A stretch of DNA of 64,000 nt from Zygnema cylindricum (Eukaryota > Streptophyta > Zygnematophyceae > Zygnematales > Zygnemataceae): assembly GCA_037447655.1 (NCBI GenBank), contig JBBHKE010001847.1, forward strand, positions 133,282 through 197,281, in the 5' to 3' direction. The position numbers and the translations under genes were made by a program. Shown here piece after piece: positions 1 to 12,459 of the stretch. The notes beneath the pieces are model-generated. The model was given only the letters and a program-made list of their open reading frames with translations. It did no database searches and was not told where the DNA came from. How positions within the stretch are numbered: the stretch's first letter is position 1; each line of letters begins with the position of its first letter.

Positions 1-269
1 AGAATTTCCTCTCTCTCCTCTATTTACCCTCTTTTGTGTAATGTCCTGGTCTATTTTTTTAACGGGAAGAGGGAGACAAAGTGGGGATGTTAGGGGACGA
101 AGGAGGGGAGGGGATGGGATGGAGGGAGAGGGGGAGAGGGAGTGGGAGGAGTGCGAGAGGGAGTGGGAGGAGAGGGGGAGAGAGAGAGAGAGGGAGAAAG
201 AGAGTGAGGGAGAGGGGGAGAGAGAGAGAAAGAGACTGTAGTAATTTCCCTTTTGCAGTTTGTTTGCAG
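1..269. repeat. Purine-rich intron sequence upstream of first visible nicastrin exon
   Basis: About 60-235 is a GGGAGA/GGAG-rich low-complexity tract inside the intron that precedes the first nicastrin exon in the window. It ends in a T-rich tract with two overlapping cag acceptors, after 258 and after 269. The frames open here on both strands are only repeat artefacts (Arg/Glu/Gly or Ser/Pro/Leu). Confidence 0.6.
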
Positions 270-2160
270 TTTTTTCACCTTCGGAGAAATTCCCACAATC
301 TGCATTTGCACCCTATGAGGAAAAAGATTATAACTGGAATCCTTTGGTGAGCTCCAATATACAAACCACTTAAGAAAGTAAAAAACTACTTCAATTAAAT
401 TAGACACTTAAGAATCAGGCACTTAAATTGCTTGCTGATGATTGAGAATGACAAATTTGATTCGCTGCACTATCATTTTTGTGATCACTGAAAATGTCAA
501 AATTTTAAAAACAATGTTTGTTTTCAAACAAAAAAGCTCTCAACACATTTCAGTATCAAGGAAAGCAAATCTTTTGTTTGTAGACAGGACCCTCGCTCCC
601 TATAGGCTACAGTTTATAAGTCACTTGGGATGTTACTGGTTATTAGAGAAACTTATTACGGGAAACATTTACAGGTGATTACTTACTGAGGTTTAAGATT
701 TTTTGTTTTTTTTTCTTGCAGGGTTCAGGGATTTCTTTAAAACAATACGACTTTCCAGTGGTCGCTTTATCAAACGAGACAACTCTTCTTATGCAAAAGG
801 TATCCTGTTTAGAATTTATTAAATGTCACATTTGTAGAACTTAAGTGGAAATTTGTAGAAGTTTTCAAAGGTTTTCAAAAGGAAATTACTTGTAGTTTTT
901 TCTCAAATGGAAGTCGATTCAGAATCATTTTGAAAGAAATTAGTTGTATTGTTTTTTCTAGTGTTGTGTATCGGGTCAAAACTTATCACGATAAAACTGT
1001 TACCGATAGTTATCGGTTATCAAACGGTAAGGGATCCTGGTATATTGCTCGGGAACCAACAATTTTTTATCGCCGTAAGTGTAAAAAATACAGTATACTA
1101 TATCATAGTACTTTATACTGTATTGTATTATATTTTATATATTATATAGTGTGGCATGCCATCTATGACAATCCTTTCCGTACTTTTGTTCAAAATAATA
1201 CAACTGTAGCGTACAGTTATCGCCGAAAATTATCGGCCCGATATTTATCGGTAAAATATCGGTATATATCGGTTTTTTATCTCGATAACACCGGTACTGA
1301 TATATCGTGCCAATATATTGATGATCGGTTGGCCAAAAAAAGGGGCATATTGGTTATCGGCAAATAGCTACCGATACACAACACTAGTTTTTTAAAATGG
1401 AAGTCATCTTCAGAAATTTGTTAATTTTTAAATGAAAGGCATTTTTAGAATTTACAAGATGGAAATTGAAATTTATGAACGATGTTGTTTTTTCAAGCGG
1501 GGTTAGGACTTTTTAAAGTTGATGTGTTTTCAAAATGTTAAAACCAAAAGATTGAAACATGTTTATTTTATGAGTCCTGCCCAAAAAATATTGATGCTTC
1601 TTTTTGACATTAAAAAAAAAAATGGGGTTTGGATACAAACTGGGTATAGCAAGCTGCCTCCAATGAACACCGAGAATTCGAATATCCTCTTTTTGTTGCG
1701 GAATTTGACCTTATAATGCAGGTATTTCTTTTTATACCCCAATTCCTTTTTTCCACTCTTTTTACAGTGTGCGTTAAAACTATATATTAAAATTCATAAC
1801 ATTTCTTGATGTGTGGCATCAGTTTAAAATTTTATGTGAGTCGAACTTTGGTTAGAAACCGCAATTAGGAATTATACAATTATAAAAGTGCATTCTCCGG
1901 TACATTTCCATTCTATTTTCGGTCCATAATTCAATAAAATTAAACAAATTTTCAATTTTTAGTTCTTTCCAGTCTACTTCTAGTCATCTATCCATACTTA
2001 TATCTAAAAAAAGAATTTGAAAGTCAAAGCTTTTGCCTTTTCACATTCAGAGCTTTAAGGCTTTAAACAAAAATTACAACGGCCAGAAAATTGAGTGATG
2101 GAAGAAAGCATGAGGAAGGAGGGTGAACAGTGATAGTGAGAGGGAGGGAGAGGAACAGGG

Positions 2161-2241
<81 letters not shown>

Positions 2242-5200
2242 GAGAGGAGGAGCATGCAATACATTCAGGGAGGAATAGGGAGATGGGGAAAGTGAAGGGA
2301 GGAAGATATGAGAAGGGGGAGGGGGAGGGGGAGGGAGAGGGAGAGGGAGGGAGAGGGGGAGAGGGGGAGAGGGGGGGGGGGGAGGGGGAGGGGGGGGGAG
2401 GGGGGGAGGGGGGGAGAGAGGGGGAGAGGGGAGTTTTCATAATGATAAAATTCGTTTGTGATTGGTTGTACAGACAACGAAGGCAGACACCCACACTTCG
2501 GAATCCTGTCTCTCTGGTCTCACTTGCCTTCCCTTGGGAGGATTCAGGTAAAAAATTTAATACTACACTTTACAAACGCAGAAGGCATATGAAAAAAGTA
2601 TATTATTGTGTATCAGGCTTTGGGTTAAGTTTTTTGTGTTTTTTATTTTGTTTTTTTATCGTGTTTTGACTTTGAATTTGGGCAATTTTTATTGTATGTT
2701 TTGTCTTACCACCTTCTAGTTTAACTTCAAAAGAGAAGGGCATAATTGTAACTTCAAAAAAAAAGGGCGTAATTGTAACTTTCAAAAGAAATTATTGTGC
2801 TTCGGAATTTGGGCATTTATTTTGCAGTGTTTGGTCGGCTTTGCCTCCTTTAAATTTGAGTTTTGAGGAACCGAAGAAGCCGATAGTTTTGGCCATGGCC
2901 TCCATGGACGCTTCTTCCTTCTTTCGGGACGACTCCATTGGAGGAGACTCTCCTCTTTCTGTGTGCTGCCCTTCACCCATGGCCCACACACCTCTCTCTC
3001 TCTCTCGCGCTCTCCTTCACTCTCTCCCTCCCTCCCTCCGTTTCTCCTTCTCTCCCTCCCTCCCTCTTAACTGCTCTTGTTTTGCCCTCAAATTGATACC
3101 AAGAACGTTAACTTGTCCATTTTTTTTTTCCTTTTTTTTGTTTTTGAGACCTCGTGCAAGAGTCCATATCTTTTTTGGTTGGAATTTTTTTTTTTTTTTT
3201 GAGACCTACTGCACGCGTTTGTACCTTAGCTTGTTTCCGTTTTTGGTTAAATTTGGTTTTTTTTTTTCTTTTTTCGGTCAGGGAATGATCTCTTTACTTG
3301 CCGCAGTCGATGCACTGTCGAGGGTTAAGGGTCTCCGAGAACTTCCAAAACAAGTAAGTTTTATATTTAAGAAAGGGAGAAAAAAGAGAAAGGGAGGAAA
3401 AATGGGTGGGAAAATTAGAGTGGAAAGAGGTATTGGAAAAATAATGTTTGAGAAAGGGGGAAAAAGGGAGAAAGGGAGGAATAACGGGAGGGAAAGTGAG
3501 AGTGAAAAGAGGTATTGGAAGGAGAGACAATCTAGTAGTTCATTTTTACATCAGGTTTTTAAAACTTGAGTCTATTGGGATCCGAAGATTGCTGGTTTTT
3601 TTCTGTTAAACGTCCTTCTTTTTTTGGGAACGCAAAAAGTGAGAGATAATATGTCGTCCTTTGTGGAAAATGACTGGGAAAAGGTCAAAATGTATGTGAA
3701 ATGAGAAGAATATGAGTGATCTTTGAGTTTGATCCATTTTTCTTTTTAAAAATTGGGGTTAAAATCGGGGTTTTGGGGCAATAGCTCATATTTTTTGTGG
3801 CCACGGGAGAATCTTGGGGATACCTCGGAAGTCGAAGATTTTTGAAAGAATTACAAGAGGGATCCTCTTTTACGAGAGGATTGAATATCTCCCTCTTACA
3901 TCAGGTGAGATTTGGAAGCCCTCTCTATCTCTCTCCCTTACTTCTTTTCCCTCTCCCACGAGAATAACTCTATCCTCCTTTTTCCAACACCATTCCCGTT
4001 TGGGTGGATTTTTGAGTTTTTTTTTTTTTTTTGTTCGGGCAGGATTTTTGCCACATTTTTTACGGCGTATCATTACCCCAAAAAAATTAACCCCCAAAAA
4101 AGAAATAAAATATATATGGATGGGTTTTTTACAGGTACTGGAAATTGGTTCTGTGGGAAGGTCCCTTCGTGACGATAAACTCACCCTCTTTGCGCATAAA
4201 GACAAACAACATCAGGTGAGAGGGAAGCTTATGGCACAAAATTTATTATTATGAGATTTTCTTTGGAACAGTATTCTGTTCTCCGTAATTAGTGTAGTTA
4301 TCATTTCTATCATATTCGTACAATTTGTTGATTCAAAAACTCTTATGCGAGTGAAAAATTTCGCCCGAGAAATTTTGCTTGAGAAATTTATGGCACGAAT
4401 TTTTTTAATTTTTGCTTTTGTACACAACTTACTGTAATTAGTGTTGAAATTATCTGCAAATATCATATATTATAGCTGGTTGTTGAGGTTTTCTATATGC
4501 GAATATTGTGGTTTTTGCTCACGTTATCCGAAAAAAACCTCTTTAAAACTTGATAGTCGACAAAGTTGTTATAAATTAGTGTGGACAGTTTTGACTTGTA
4601 GCACGCTCATTTACTTTTATTTGCGTTCGTTTATGCACTTTTCACTGTAATTACTGTGGACAGTATATTCAGTTTTTGTCTTTTTTCCACACAGTCGTCA
4701 GTGGAATCAGAGGAGATTTTGTCGACTTTACAAGAAGTCGCAGAAAATATCAAAAATTTGAAAACGGAGGTGAGGGAAGCGAGCGACGTGACTCCCGGAA
4801 TTCCGCCTTCTTCTTTCATGTCTTTCTTACATCAAGTAAGTTTTTTCATTCGAAGTTATATATTTTTCTTTTTGAAGCTTAAAGGTCGTCTTTATCGGAA
4901 GGTTGCTTATTTGGTTCGATCTTAAGTCGAGTAAGTTTTTCTGAAAGTGAACTGTTTTCATACGAATTTGGTAACTTTTTTTATGTGGAGTTTGATATTT
5001 TTTTAGATGAAGTGTGTTTTCTTTTTTGTCCATTTGATGTTTGTTTATTTACTTTTCCCTTTCGTCAAGTAAGTTTTTCTAGAAGTTTGTTTAGTTTTTT
5101 CTTACATCGAGTAGTTTTTCTGCATGAAAGGTTTTGAAAAGGACAGTAGTAGGATTTGAAAAGGGGAGGTAATCATATTTTGAAAGGAAACTGAAGTCAA

Positions 5201-8200
5201 ATTTTGGGAGGAGAATTAGTACGATTTTGCAAGGGAGGTAGGAAATGGGATTTTGTGTGAAGGGCAGGGGAGGATTTCAGGGGAAGCAGTAATGGTGGGA
5301 CTGAGATTTTTGATAAGGGAAAAAAAGGTGCAAAATATTTTATGGAGGGAAGAAAGATTTAAGGGGACAATACTCTATGACAAACAGTACAGATTTTATA
5401 TTCATATGAAACGTAAACAAAGAAAAGCTTCTATTAGACGCTAAATTAAAATTTACATAAAATTTAAGTTAATGTAAAATGTACTGTTTTGGTACAAATG
5501 ATTGCAGAATTCTTCAATTCCAGGAGTGGTTCTGGAGGAATTCGATACCTCTTTTATTAATCCCTACTTTCAGAGTCGTTTTGATACCGTCGGTAAGTTT
5601 AGTTTCTCGGTATCTACTCATTTGTTTATCGAGGTTTTGCTTTTTGAATGATAATTTTCTGGTGGTTATTATATCCTCTCCTTTTTTTCTGTCTTTACTA
5701 TATAATTAATTAATTTTATCACTTTACCAATAGCAATTTTGTTATCAAGAGTTTTTAAAATAATTTTTTTTGCTTGATATTATCGATACTATTCTAAAAA
5801 GAATTTACCGTAATTAAATGTTTAAAAGCTTAATTTTGTCCTATTTTAGTGACTTTTTTTCCGTTTCGGAAATGTAAAATAAACCAAACCGTTAATAACT
5901 TTTTATATTTCTATTTTGAGTGCTGCAATTCCTTAAGAATAATGAAATTCAGTAGTTATGTAATGAGGTGCTTAAGATGTAAATCTCAAAAAATACCAAA
6001 ATTATGAGGAAAAATGTACAAATAAATAAAAATTACCTTACATCCTATGTAGTATAGTTTACCAATATGCCCTTACCAAGGTGCTCTCCAAAAAAGCCTC
6101 CTATATCACTTTAAATATATCATTTCCTTATTAAGAAGTATTCATGGTTTTTACAATCACCAAAGCTCTCATTTATTTTCCACCAGTATACAATAAAGTG
6201 GTTATTCATATTCCTTAAACCGTTACATTTTTGCAAACCTTGTTGTTTGTTTTACAAGTTCAGTTGCCCTGAAAGTCTTTTCGTATTTGCATTTGTGTGG
6301 TTGTTTACTTTAACCATAAGGTTAAAAAACTTATCAAAATCTAATCCGAATTAATACCTCATTATTCGATTATCCCATTGTGAAGGCATTCGTTATTTGC
6401 ATATCCTCAAATTCGCATGTCCTCCATTCATATTTGACAAAATAAAAATCTTCCTCTCTCTCTGCCCCTCCCTCTCCCTCTCCCCCTCCCTCTCCCTCTC
6501 CCTCTCCCCACTTTGTTTTTTCAGATGAGGTCGACCCAAAAAGCATAACAACTGTCGCAGAAATTGTCGCAAAAACCCTTTTTCTACTTTCTGGGGGAAC
6601 AGACTCAAAGATTTCCGAAATTTCGGTGAATTCCACACTAGTTAACGAACTTTTTGACTGTCTTTTGAAAGAAAATCCCGGATTTTCCTGTCCACTCGTA
6701 ACTTCTTTCATAACTCCCCAAAATCTGAAACCGAATCATTATTCGGGAGTTTTTATTGGTCCTCCTCCCTCAGATATACCTTCCCCAGAAACTGTTGAAG
6801 ACACCGCGAGATTCGTTTGGAATTTTTTGGCTGACCGGACTGGAGAAGAGTCCTCCGATTACGGGCTGTCCGAAAAAAAATTTCGGGCAGGAAATTTTTC
6901 GGGTGCTGGTAGCGGGTCTAGGCCGAAGGAGGAGGGAGAGGAGAGAGGGGATTCTAGTTCAAGGGTGGAGGGAGATAATGTGGGGGATTCGGGTGAAGAG
7001 GAATGGAGGAGGGAGAGAGAGAGAATGGCAGAAGATGGGAAAGGGGGGGAGGAGGAAACTCAGGAAATGAAAATGAATGAAATGGAAAAGGATCTGGAAT
7101 GTAATTTTCTACAACAAAGAATGAAGGAAATGGATGGAAAGAGGAGGTTGAGAGAGGAAGGAGGAGGAGGGAGGGGATTTTATTTATTTTTATTTATTTA
7201 TTTACGACATTTTTACTTTATTTATTTTATTTACTATTTTATTATTTTTATTACATTTTTATTTATTTAATGATGATGATGATGATGACGATGATGATGA
7301 TATTTTATTATGATGATGATGATGACATTTTATTGATGAGGAGGAGGAGGAGAGGAGGAGAGGAGGAGGAGGGAGGGAGAGGGAGGAGGGAGGAGAGGGA
7401 GGAGAGGGAGGAGGGAGAGGGAGGAGGAGGAGAGGAGGGAGAGGAGAGGAGAGAGGGAGGAGAGGAGAGAGGAGGGAGGAGGGAGAGAGGGAGGGAGGGA
7501 GGGAGGGAGGGAAGGGAAGGTGGAGATGGATTGAAGGAGGAGACCGGAATAATGGAATGAACAAATGGTCTGGACCATAATTGGATTCGAGAGAGTCAGT
7601 TTGAGTATCAATTTCAAATTATCGCTGATATATCGCTGATATATCAGATTTAATGTATATCGAAAATCAAAATTTTATATTTTTTCGAATTTCCACTGAG
7701 CCGCTCCGGTGACAAAATATCCGCACGCCGCATCGCTTTTCCCGCCCTGACTGTACGACATCAACTTATGTATATATATCGCGATAATTTATGTTGGTCC
7801 CGGTACGATATATCGAGGAATCTTCTCGATCGATATTCGATATATCGAATATCGAAATTATCGCGATATGAAACTACCCGATACCCAACACTACTAATTT
7901 TTGAAGGTATGAAGGCTCAACTAATGAAACACCTTTGATTTCAGAAAAAGAAGGCAAAATTATTGCTTATAAAAAAATGTTATTTATTTGTAATCTTACA
8001 GAAAATAGGTCTATTTTTTTATTTTTTTATTTGTTTTTGCAGGTATGTTCCTGCGTATTCTACTCGTTTGGAATATGGGGAAAATGTGTGGAAAATTCTC
8101 TCTCCTTCTTTGATTTTGGAAGAAATCGATCCTATTTGGACCGAAAGTTTTTGGCAAAAACTTTCGGTAAGAAGTTTCTTACAAGATAGTTCAAAATTGG

Positions 8201-8301
8201 ATACTTTTTTATTCGGGACAGGTGTCATTATGACGGCAACTTCTATTGTGGTCATAGGAATAACAAAATCGTTGTTCAGAAAGCGATTATCGGATTTGTA
8301 A
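270..8301 (+). CDS. NCSTN: Nicastrin, gamma-secretase subunit (3' eleven exons, 5' end outside window)
   Basis: Nicastrin is the large type I membrane glycoprotein of gamma-secretase and gates substrate access to presenilin. Exons: 270-346, 722-799, 2474-2547, 2828-2960, 3282-3353, 3785-3904, 4135-4215, 4695-4835, 5508-5592, 6525-7146 and 8043-8301. All junctions are GT-AG and keep one frame. Family blocks follow in order: FSPSEKFPQ, YDFPVVAL, CLPLGGFSVWS, the aminopeptidase-like core (ASMDASSFFRD, GESWGYLGSRRF, VLEIGSVGRSL), GIPPSSFMSFL, VVLEEFDTSF, FVWNFLADRTG and RYVPAYSTRLEY. A C-terminal membrane helix (about FLFGTGVIMTATSIVVIGI) and a short basic tail end the protein. The window encodes about 580 residues. 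The donor of exon 6525-7146 is the weakest call: AG|gttgag at 7147 is the best candidate keeping phase, and it retains an unusual Glu/Arg/Gly-rich linker of roughly 100 residues before RYVPAY. The signal peptide and N-terminal exons should lie to the left. Confidence 0.9.
959..1386. mobile_element. hAT-like MITE (TATCGG family, copy 1) in a nicastrin intron
   Basis: This 428-bp element has perfect 17-bp terminal inverted repeats (TAGTGTTGTGTATCGG plus a flanking base). The flanks are GTTTTTTC (951-958) and GTTTTTTA (1387-1394), a 7/8 match to an 8-bp target duplication. The TAGTG ends and 8-bp duplication fit the hAT superfamily. The inside is full of TATCGG/CCGATA motifs and has no transposase, so it is non-autonomous. 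The open frame across it is incidental. Confidence 0.82.
2165..2434. repeat. (GA)n microsatellite followed by GGGAGG-rich tract
   Basis: 2165-2238 is an uninterrupted GA run of about 37 units. 2290-2434 is a GGGGGA/GGGAGG tract. Both lie in the nicastrin intron just before the exon at 2474. Six-frame translations give only Glu/Arg or Ser/Leu/Pro low complexity. Confidence 0.95.
7262..7520. repeat. (ATG)n and GGA/GAG-rich compound microsatellite in last nicastrin intron
   Basis: About 7270-7325 is an interrupted ATG/GAT trinucleotide run. 7336-7520 is a GGA/GGGA purine tract ending in GGGA repeats. It follows a TTTA-rich stretch and lies in the last intron. No coding signal. Confidence 0.9.
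7597..7893. mobile_element. hAT-like MITE (TATCGG family, degenerate copy)
   Basis: The right end (about 7878-7893) is the inverse of TAGTGTTGGGTATCGG, matching the family terminus. The left end near 7597 (CAGTTTGAGTATCAA) is a decayed counterpart. The inside is dense in ATATCG/CGATAT motifs. No target duplication is recognisable, so the left border is approximate. It lies in the last nicastrin intron. Confidence 0.55.
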
Positions 8302-9040
8302 AAGAGCTTGTCGGTCTCGGTTTTCTTTCTTCTTTTCATTTTTATATTTTTATTGTTTTCTCTTTTTTTCCCTTTTTTCTTTTTTCCTTTCTACTTTTTT
8401 TTTTCCTTTGTTTGAATTTTTTTAGGGTTGGTTGTCTTTAGTTGTGTTGAAATTAGAGAACTGATTTGATTAAAAACATTACTTTTTGGTAAAATAGGTT
8501 TTAAAGGAATGTGTTTCCTTCAATTGTTTGACTTTATCTTTTTCCTTATTTGGTTTTTTGGAGAACTAAAGAATCCATGTTTTTTCTTATCGGGTAATTG
8601 GTTACTTTTTATATTAAAGTGTATTTGTTTGATGATGTCCTCTTTTTTTTGTCCTTTGCTCAAAAAATTTACTTGTTTTCCTTGTTCTTTTTTCCGTTTT
8701 ATTTTTTCTTCCTTTTCTTTTTTTTATGTTTGGTCCATTACAATAACTTCTTGAAGGTCCGCCTTTTATACCAGCTATGGGGCATATACTACCTTTGGAA
8801 AGGGAAAGGGAAACGTTTTTTTAAAGTCCTCTGGAACCGAAAGAAAATAAGGTCTGGTTTACTTTTAGGGCTGAGGACTTAAGATCGAGTCCACATAAGG
8901 TACAAAAAAACTAAAAATACAAAAAACTGGGGTCGAATGTGCGTATATTACAAAGAAATGAGGGGGTATTTTTGGAACTGTGTGTAAGTTATTATGCCAC
9001 GAAAAAACAGATTTGGAGAACTGTCACTCTTCCATAAAGG
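8302..9040. other. Nicastrin 3' UTR and downstream spacer
   Basis: T-rich sequence follows the nicastrin stop. No AATAAA signal stands out. The frames seen here are Phe/Leu/Ser-rich translations of poly-T and show no similarity I recognise. Confidence 0.5.
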
Positions 9041-9050
9041 AAAGACTTGT

Positions 9051-9115
9051 TGGCTCAGCCATTAGTTGCATTGAGGTTTGAAGTCTCTGGGTTTATTGTT
9101 CTCGAGTTGAGACTC
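9051..9115 (+). repeat. Degenerate tRNA-like / SINE-head candidate
   Basis: TGGCTCAGCCA at 9051 fits a pol III A box (TGGCNNAGY). A B-box-like GAGTTGAGACTC follows at 9104-9115. Spacing is tRNA-like, but stems are poor. It may be a decayed tRNA-derived SINE head. Confidence 0.25.
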
Positions 9116-9126
9116 ACGGACTTAGT

Positions 9127-9319
9127 CATTCGCTCATCGTTATTGATGTTAATAACACTAATTTGGCCGTGACATTTTTTGTCCAAAAATCACAAAATAG
9201 AGTTAGCAATAAGGACGTGGACTACAATCTGCCACGTCTCCTTGCACTAAATTGGAATTATTAATTCTAATTTCGCATTAACACTAATAAATCTTTAACG
9301 CTGATAACGATGAGCGGTG
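9127..9319. mobile_element. TA-target MITE (CACCG...ATTAGTGTTAAT family), degraded copy
   Basis: The ends are inverted: about 9131-9150 reads CGCTCATCGTTATTGATGTT, and the complement of 9300-9319 reads CACCGCTCATCGTTATC. ATTAACACTAATA blocks lie between. The right end abuts TA. Related termini occur at 10637, 46153, 47847 and 53502. Confidence 0.45.
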
Positions 9320-10620
9320 TACTTTTTTTTAGTTGGCAAAACGGGTACCAACTGTTTACAATATCCAGACCCATCACAAACCCGATTCATTCTTTCATTG
9401 GATGCTTTCTGACGTCACACCTGAGGAGCTAAATTATTCCAGCATTTTCACTTTGAGTCGCAATATTGTGTAATGTTGCCGTTCCTCGTGCTAGAAAACG
9501 ATTGTTAAATGTCGTAATAAAACATTTTTGTTACATTGTAAGACTTCATTAGAAGCGCGATTAAAAACCCGTAGCACATGAAAACAAAAACAAAAAAAAG
9601 ACAGAAAACAATCTTTTGCGTACAATGAGGAGACTACTTTTAATAGGCGTGGACACTCCAAAACCGCTAGGAATACTATTGCGTCTAACATCACAGGTGC
9701 CGCTAATGTTTTTACCTGTTTTGCGTACGGCAAAATCTGCCGACAAGTACTCTATTTCGTGGTCCATTAAAAAAGACGAACTACAAGTCTTAATTAGCGA
9801 CCGTTTCAACTTCACCTATCCGCCATTCTGGTTTCCCTCCGTCGAATATATACGTAGGTCCGTACAAACTAGATTAGCCGTGTTTTTGTACAATGGAGCC
9901 TAATTGGGCCACTCAAAATCACTCCAACCAAGGAAAATACAGTGTCCCTACACTATTTAAGGAGGTGTTAAAATAGTGTACTGTACAAAATTTGCCATTT
10001 CGTACGTTAAATGCTTGTTAATTTGTACAAAAATACATAAACGTGTCAGATAATGACGTCGACACCAGAATGTGACAGGCGTCGACACGAAAAAGCGCAT
10101 CATATTTGATTCGTATTCTATAGAAGGAAATCGCGCGAACCTATTCTCACGTGTTCAATTTTCAAACGTCGACTACGTAAAAAAAATACTAAAACGGATT
10201 AACGGGTATGCTATGAGAATGTGTATATACCAAATAGATAAAGTGTGAATCACGCTATTTAATGTTAACTTTTTGTTGCTTTTAGGACATTGACCACTGA
10301 AAAGCATTAGTGACATGATCTTTTTCTCTTCGCGAATACTGTAGTTTCCAAATACGAATGGGCGATTCGGTTTTTTGTCCTGTAGTGGGCTCTTAGCGAG
10401 CAGTAGGAACATTGATTGGGTCCCCATATTCCGTATATTTCATGATAGTGTACGAATATGTATTCCGTACGCCCTGTGGCCGAAGAGCAGGGACATTGGA
10501 GGCTTTCCTATGGGTCCTGCGTAGCCAGCCAGCTGGACTACCAGCTACTACTTTATCCATTCGTGAATGTTTGGCAAACGACATAATTTCTTGTCGTGCT
10601 GTCGCGTACTTCCCGTGAAG
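9320..10620. other. Intergenic, no gene recognised
   Basis: Short frames (for example 9616-9903) have no recognisable domain. The segment 10085-10180 is similar to 15610-15720 (TTTGATTC..., ...TTCTCACRTGTTCAA), so it belongs to a dispersed repeat. Confidence 0.4.
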
Positions 10621-10636
10621 CTGGGTGTACGGTGTA

Positions 10637-10684
10637 ATACCCGTGTATCGCTTTTAGGGTTAATCCTAATAGCGATGCACGGTG
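10637..10684. repeat. Foldback made of two abutting MITE termini
   Basis: The left arm (10639-10663, ACCCGTGTATCGCTTTTAGG...) and right arm (10664-10684, ending AGCGATGCACGGTG) are inverted copies of the TA-target MITE terminus with almost no internal sequence. TA lies just outside on both sides. Confidence 0.5.
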
Positions 10685-10937
10685 TAGCGCCGCGTGTCCG
10701 ATCCAGACTTCGCAAGCTGCGAAGACCGGTCAACGAAGTCGTTGACTGATTTGGTACCTATGCATAAACCTCCTACAGGTAACAAACGCATAAAACGCAC
10801 CCATGAAACGCTAAAAGTATAACGAATATGCGGATGGAACAAAACCAGTGTTTATAAAATGCGGAGACCGAATTTGACTTTGATAACAAAATAAAAAACA
10901 GAAAAGCATTTAATCATAAATACTCTAGTACTACAAC

Positions 10938-11110
10938 TTAGGGTGAAGTTCCATCATACGTTTCTGTAATTGTACGGCAAACTCTACAGACCGGGTCGAT
11001 TGAGTCGATGTACCATCACGTAGAGTCTGTAAGCCACGTGTTCTAAATTGACTGGCGCCACGCAAGCTAAGGCCGTGGCCCCATGTAGTTGTAACTTAGC
11101 GTACTTACTT
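10938..11110. mobile_element. Partial copy of GGGTGAAGTTCCATCA terminal-repeat element
   Basis: It starts with TTAGGGTGAAGTTCCATCA and continues through ACAGACC...TACCATCACGTAG...AAGCCACGTG. It is an inverted copy of 53010-53135, the right end of the complete element at 52391-53145. The second terminus was not found. A 170-codon minus frame (10984-11496) runs through it; its C-terminal part matches the translation of the other copy because the DNA is shared. Confidence 0.55.
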
Positions 11111-12459
11111 TGTATTTTAGCGCGGATCCGGCGGACCCGGATTTCAAGTGTCTCTATGTATTCTCTCGAAATTGGGAACTTAAGTTTGTGACGATTGTAT
11201 ACGTCGACAACGCCCGTGACGGCTGTCAACGTGTACATATCTGTTTTGTCGCACCGTATTTTTCGAAACTTTTCGAAGCGTCGCACAAATGCATCGTAAT
11301 TTTTGAAACGATTTGGTTTGTCTCGCGTCTTCTTGTGACATCGTAGACGTAGAGTTTTTACAGCCATGGGCATGCCATTGCGTTTGCCTCTCGTGTTCGG
11401 CCGCCATGAATGGAAAAATAATTCTTTACGCCCTTGCAATTTTTTTTTTCTTCGCGCGTTTTTTGTAATCTTCCCAACGTCACTTGGCTCTCGCACGTGC
11501 GGTCACCTGAGCACTGTGCGACCCTCCCCTGCTGCCGCCAAAGTTGTGTCGCTGGTGCTTTCCCCATCACCACAATTGTAAAGGGCGAGTCTTCTGTTTT
11601 TTTGTTCAACTGTCGAAATTCACGCATCTATGAATCTGAATATCTGCATATGTGCATATGATATATACATACATATGGATCTTCAGTTCTCTGTGGATGC
11701 TCTGTTACTATTTTTTTTTTTTTATTTCCACCTTTTCATATATTCGGTTATAGGTGATTATACTTAATATATTAGTCTGAAACCTGCCACAAAACTCCAA
11801 AAATTGCCAATAAGCTCACAAACTCACATTTATTTGGACATTTGGAACTTCTTCAAGATTTTTTTTTTTCATAAACTCTTGCAAATCTAGGCAAAACGGA
11901 CCAGTAATTGTGCTAATAGATTTAAACCTGACTTTGTTTAAAATGCCAAACTCTCACACTTAATCTCTATGTCAGTTCCGGTTTAATATCTAACCCTAAA
12001 TTGGGAGGGGACATGATAGGTGTAAAAATCTCTGAAGTAACTAGTTGCAATATACTAATTAGTTGTATTAACTAGTTGCAATTTACTAATTAGTTGTATT
12101 TAGCTGAAAATAACATCTACTCTACATTATGTATTTCGGGAATACAGACTACATTACAGCTTCCTCTCCATCCCCTCCTCTCCCCGCCTCTTCCCGACCC
12201 CCCCCCCTCCCTCGCTCCCCGCTTACGCTCCATCTCCCTCCTCTCCCTCCTCCTCCTCCTTCCTCCCCCCTCCGCTCTGTCTTTCTCTGTTGACTCTGCA
12301 CCTGCACTTTTCTTAGAATTTTGAGAATGTGACTGGTTTTTTTTTTGTATTTATTACCCCTTCTTCCATAATTTCGAAACTGCTTTTTTTTTGTTTGCTT
12401 TTAATTGAAAACCCACATTAAATTGGGTGATTTGCAGTTTTTGTTATGTCCCATTATGA
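11111..12459. other. Intergenic, no gene recognised
   Basis: There is an open minus frame up to 11496, Lys/Arg-rich, with no family I recognise. 12030-12110 has short direct repeats of AACTAGTTGCAAT and TAATTAGTTGTATT. 12150-12275 is a C/T-rich tract (CTCCTCCTCC). No splice-consistent gene model emerges. Confidence 0.4.

Noticed and set aside
2055-2494. Long Ser/Leu/Pro or Glu/Arg frames across GA/CT tracts (also 7259-7617, 37422-37692, 63575-63879)
   Set aside because: They are open only because dinucleotide and purine repeats lack stops in several frames at once.
9616-9903. 95-codon plus frame
   Set aside because: No domain, no splice context, and an overlapping minus frame of similar length.
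10984-11496. 170-codon open frame on minus
   Set aside because: It overlaps a repeat whose relative at 52837-53091 has a similar C-terminal translation, but this follows from DNA homology; no domain recognised and composition is not gene-like.
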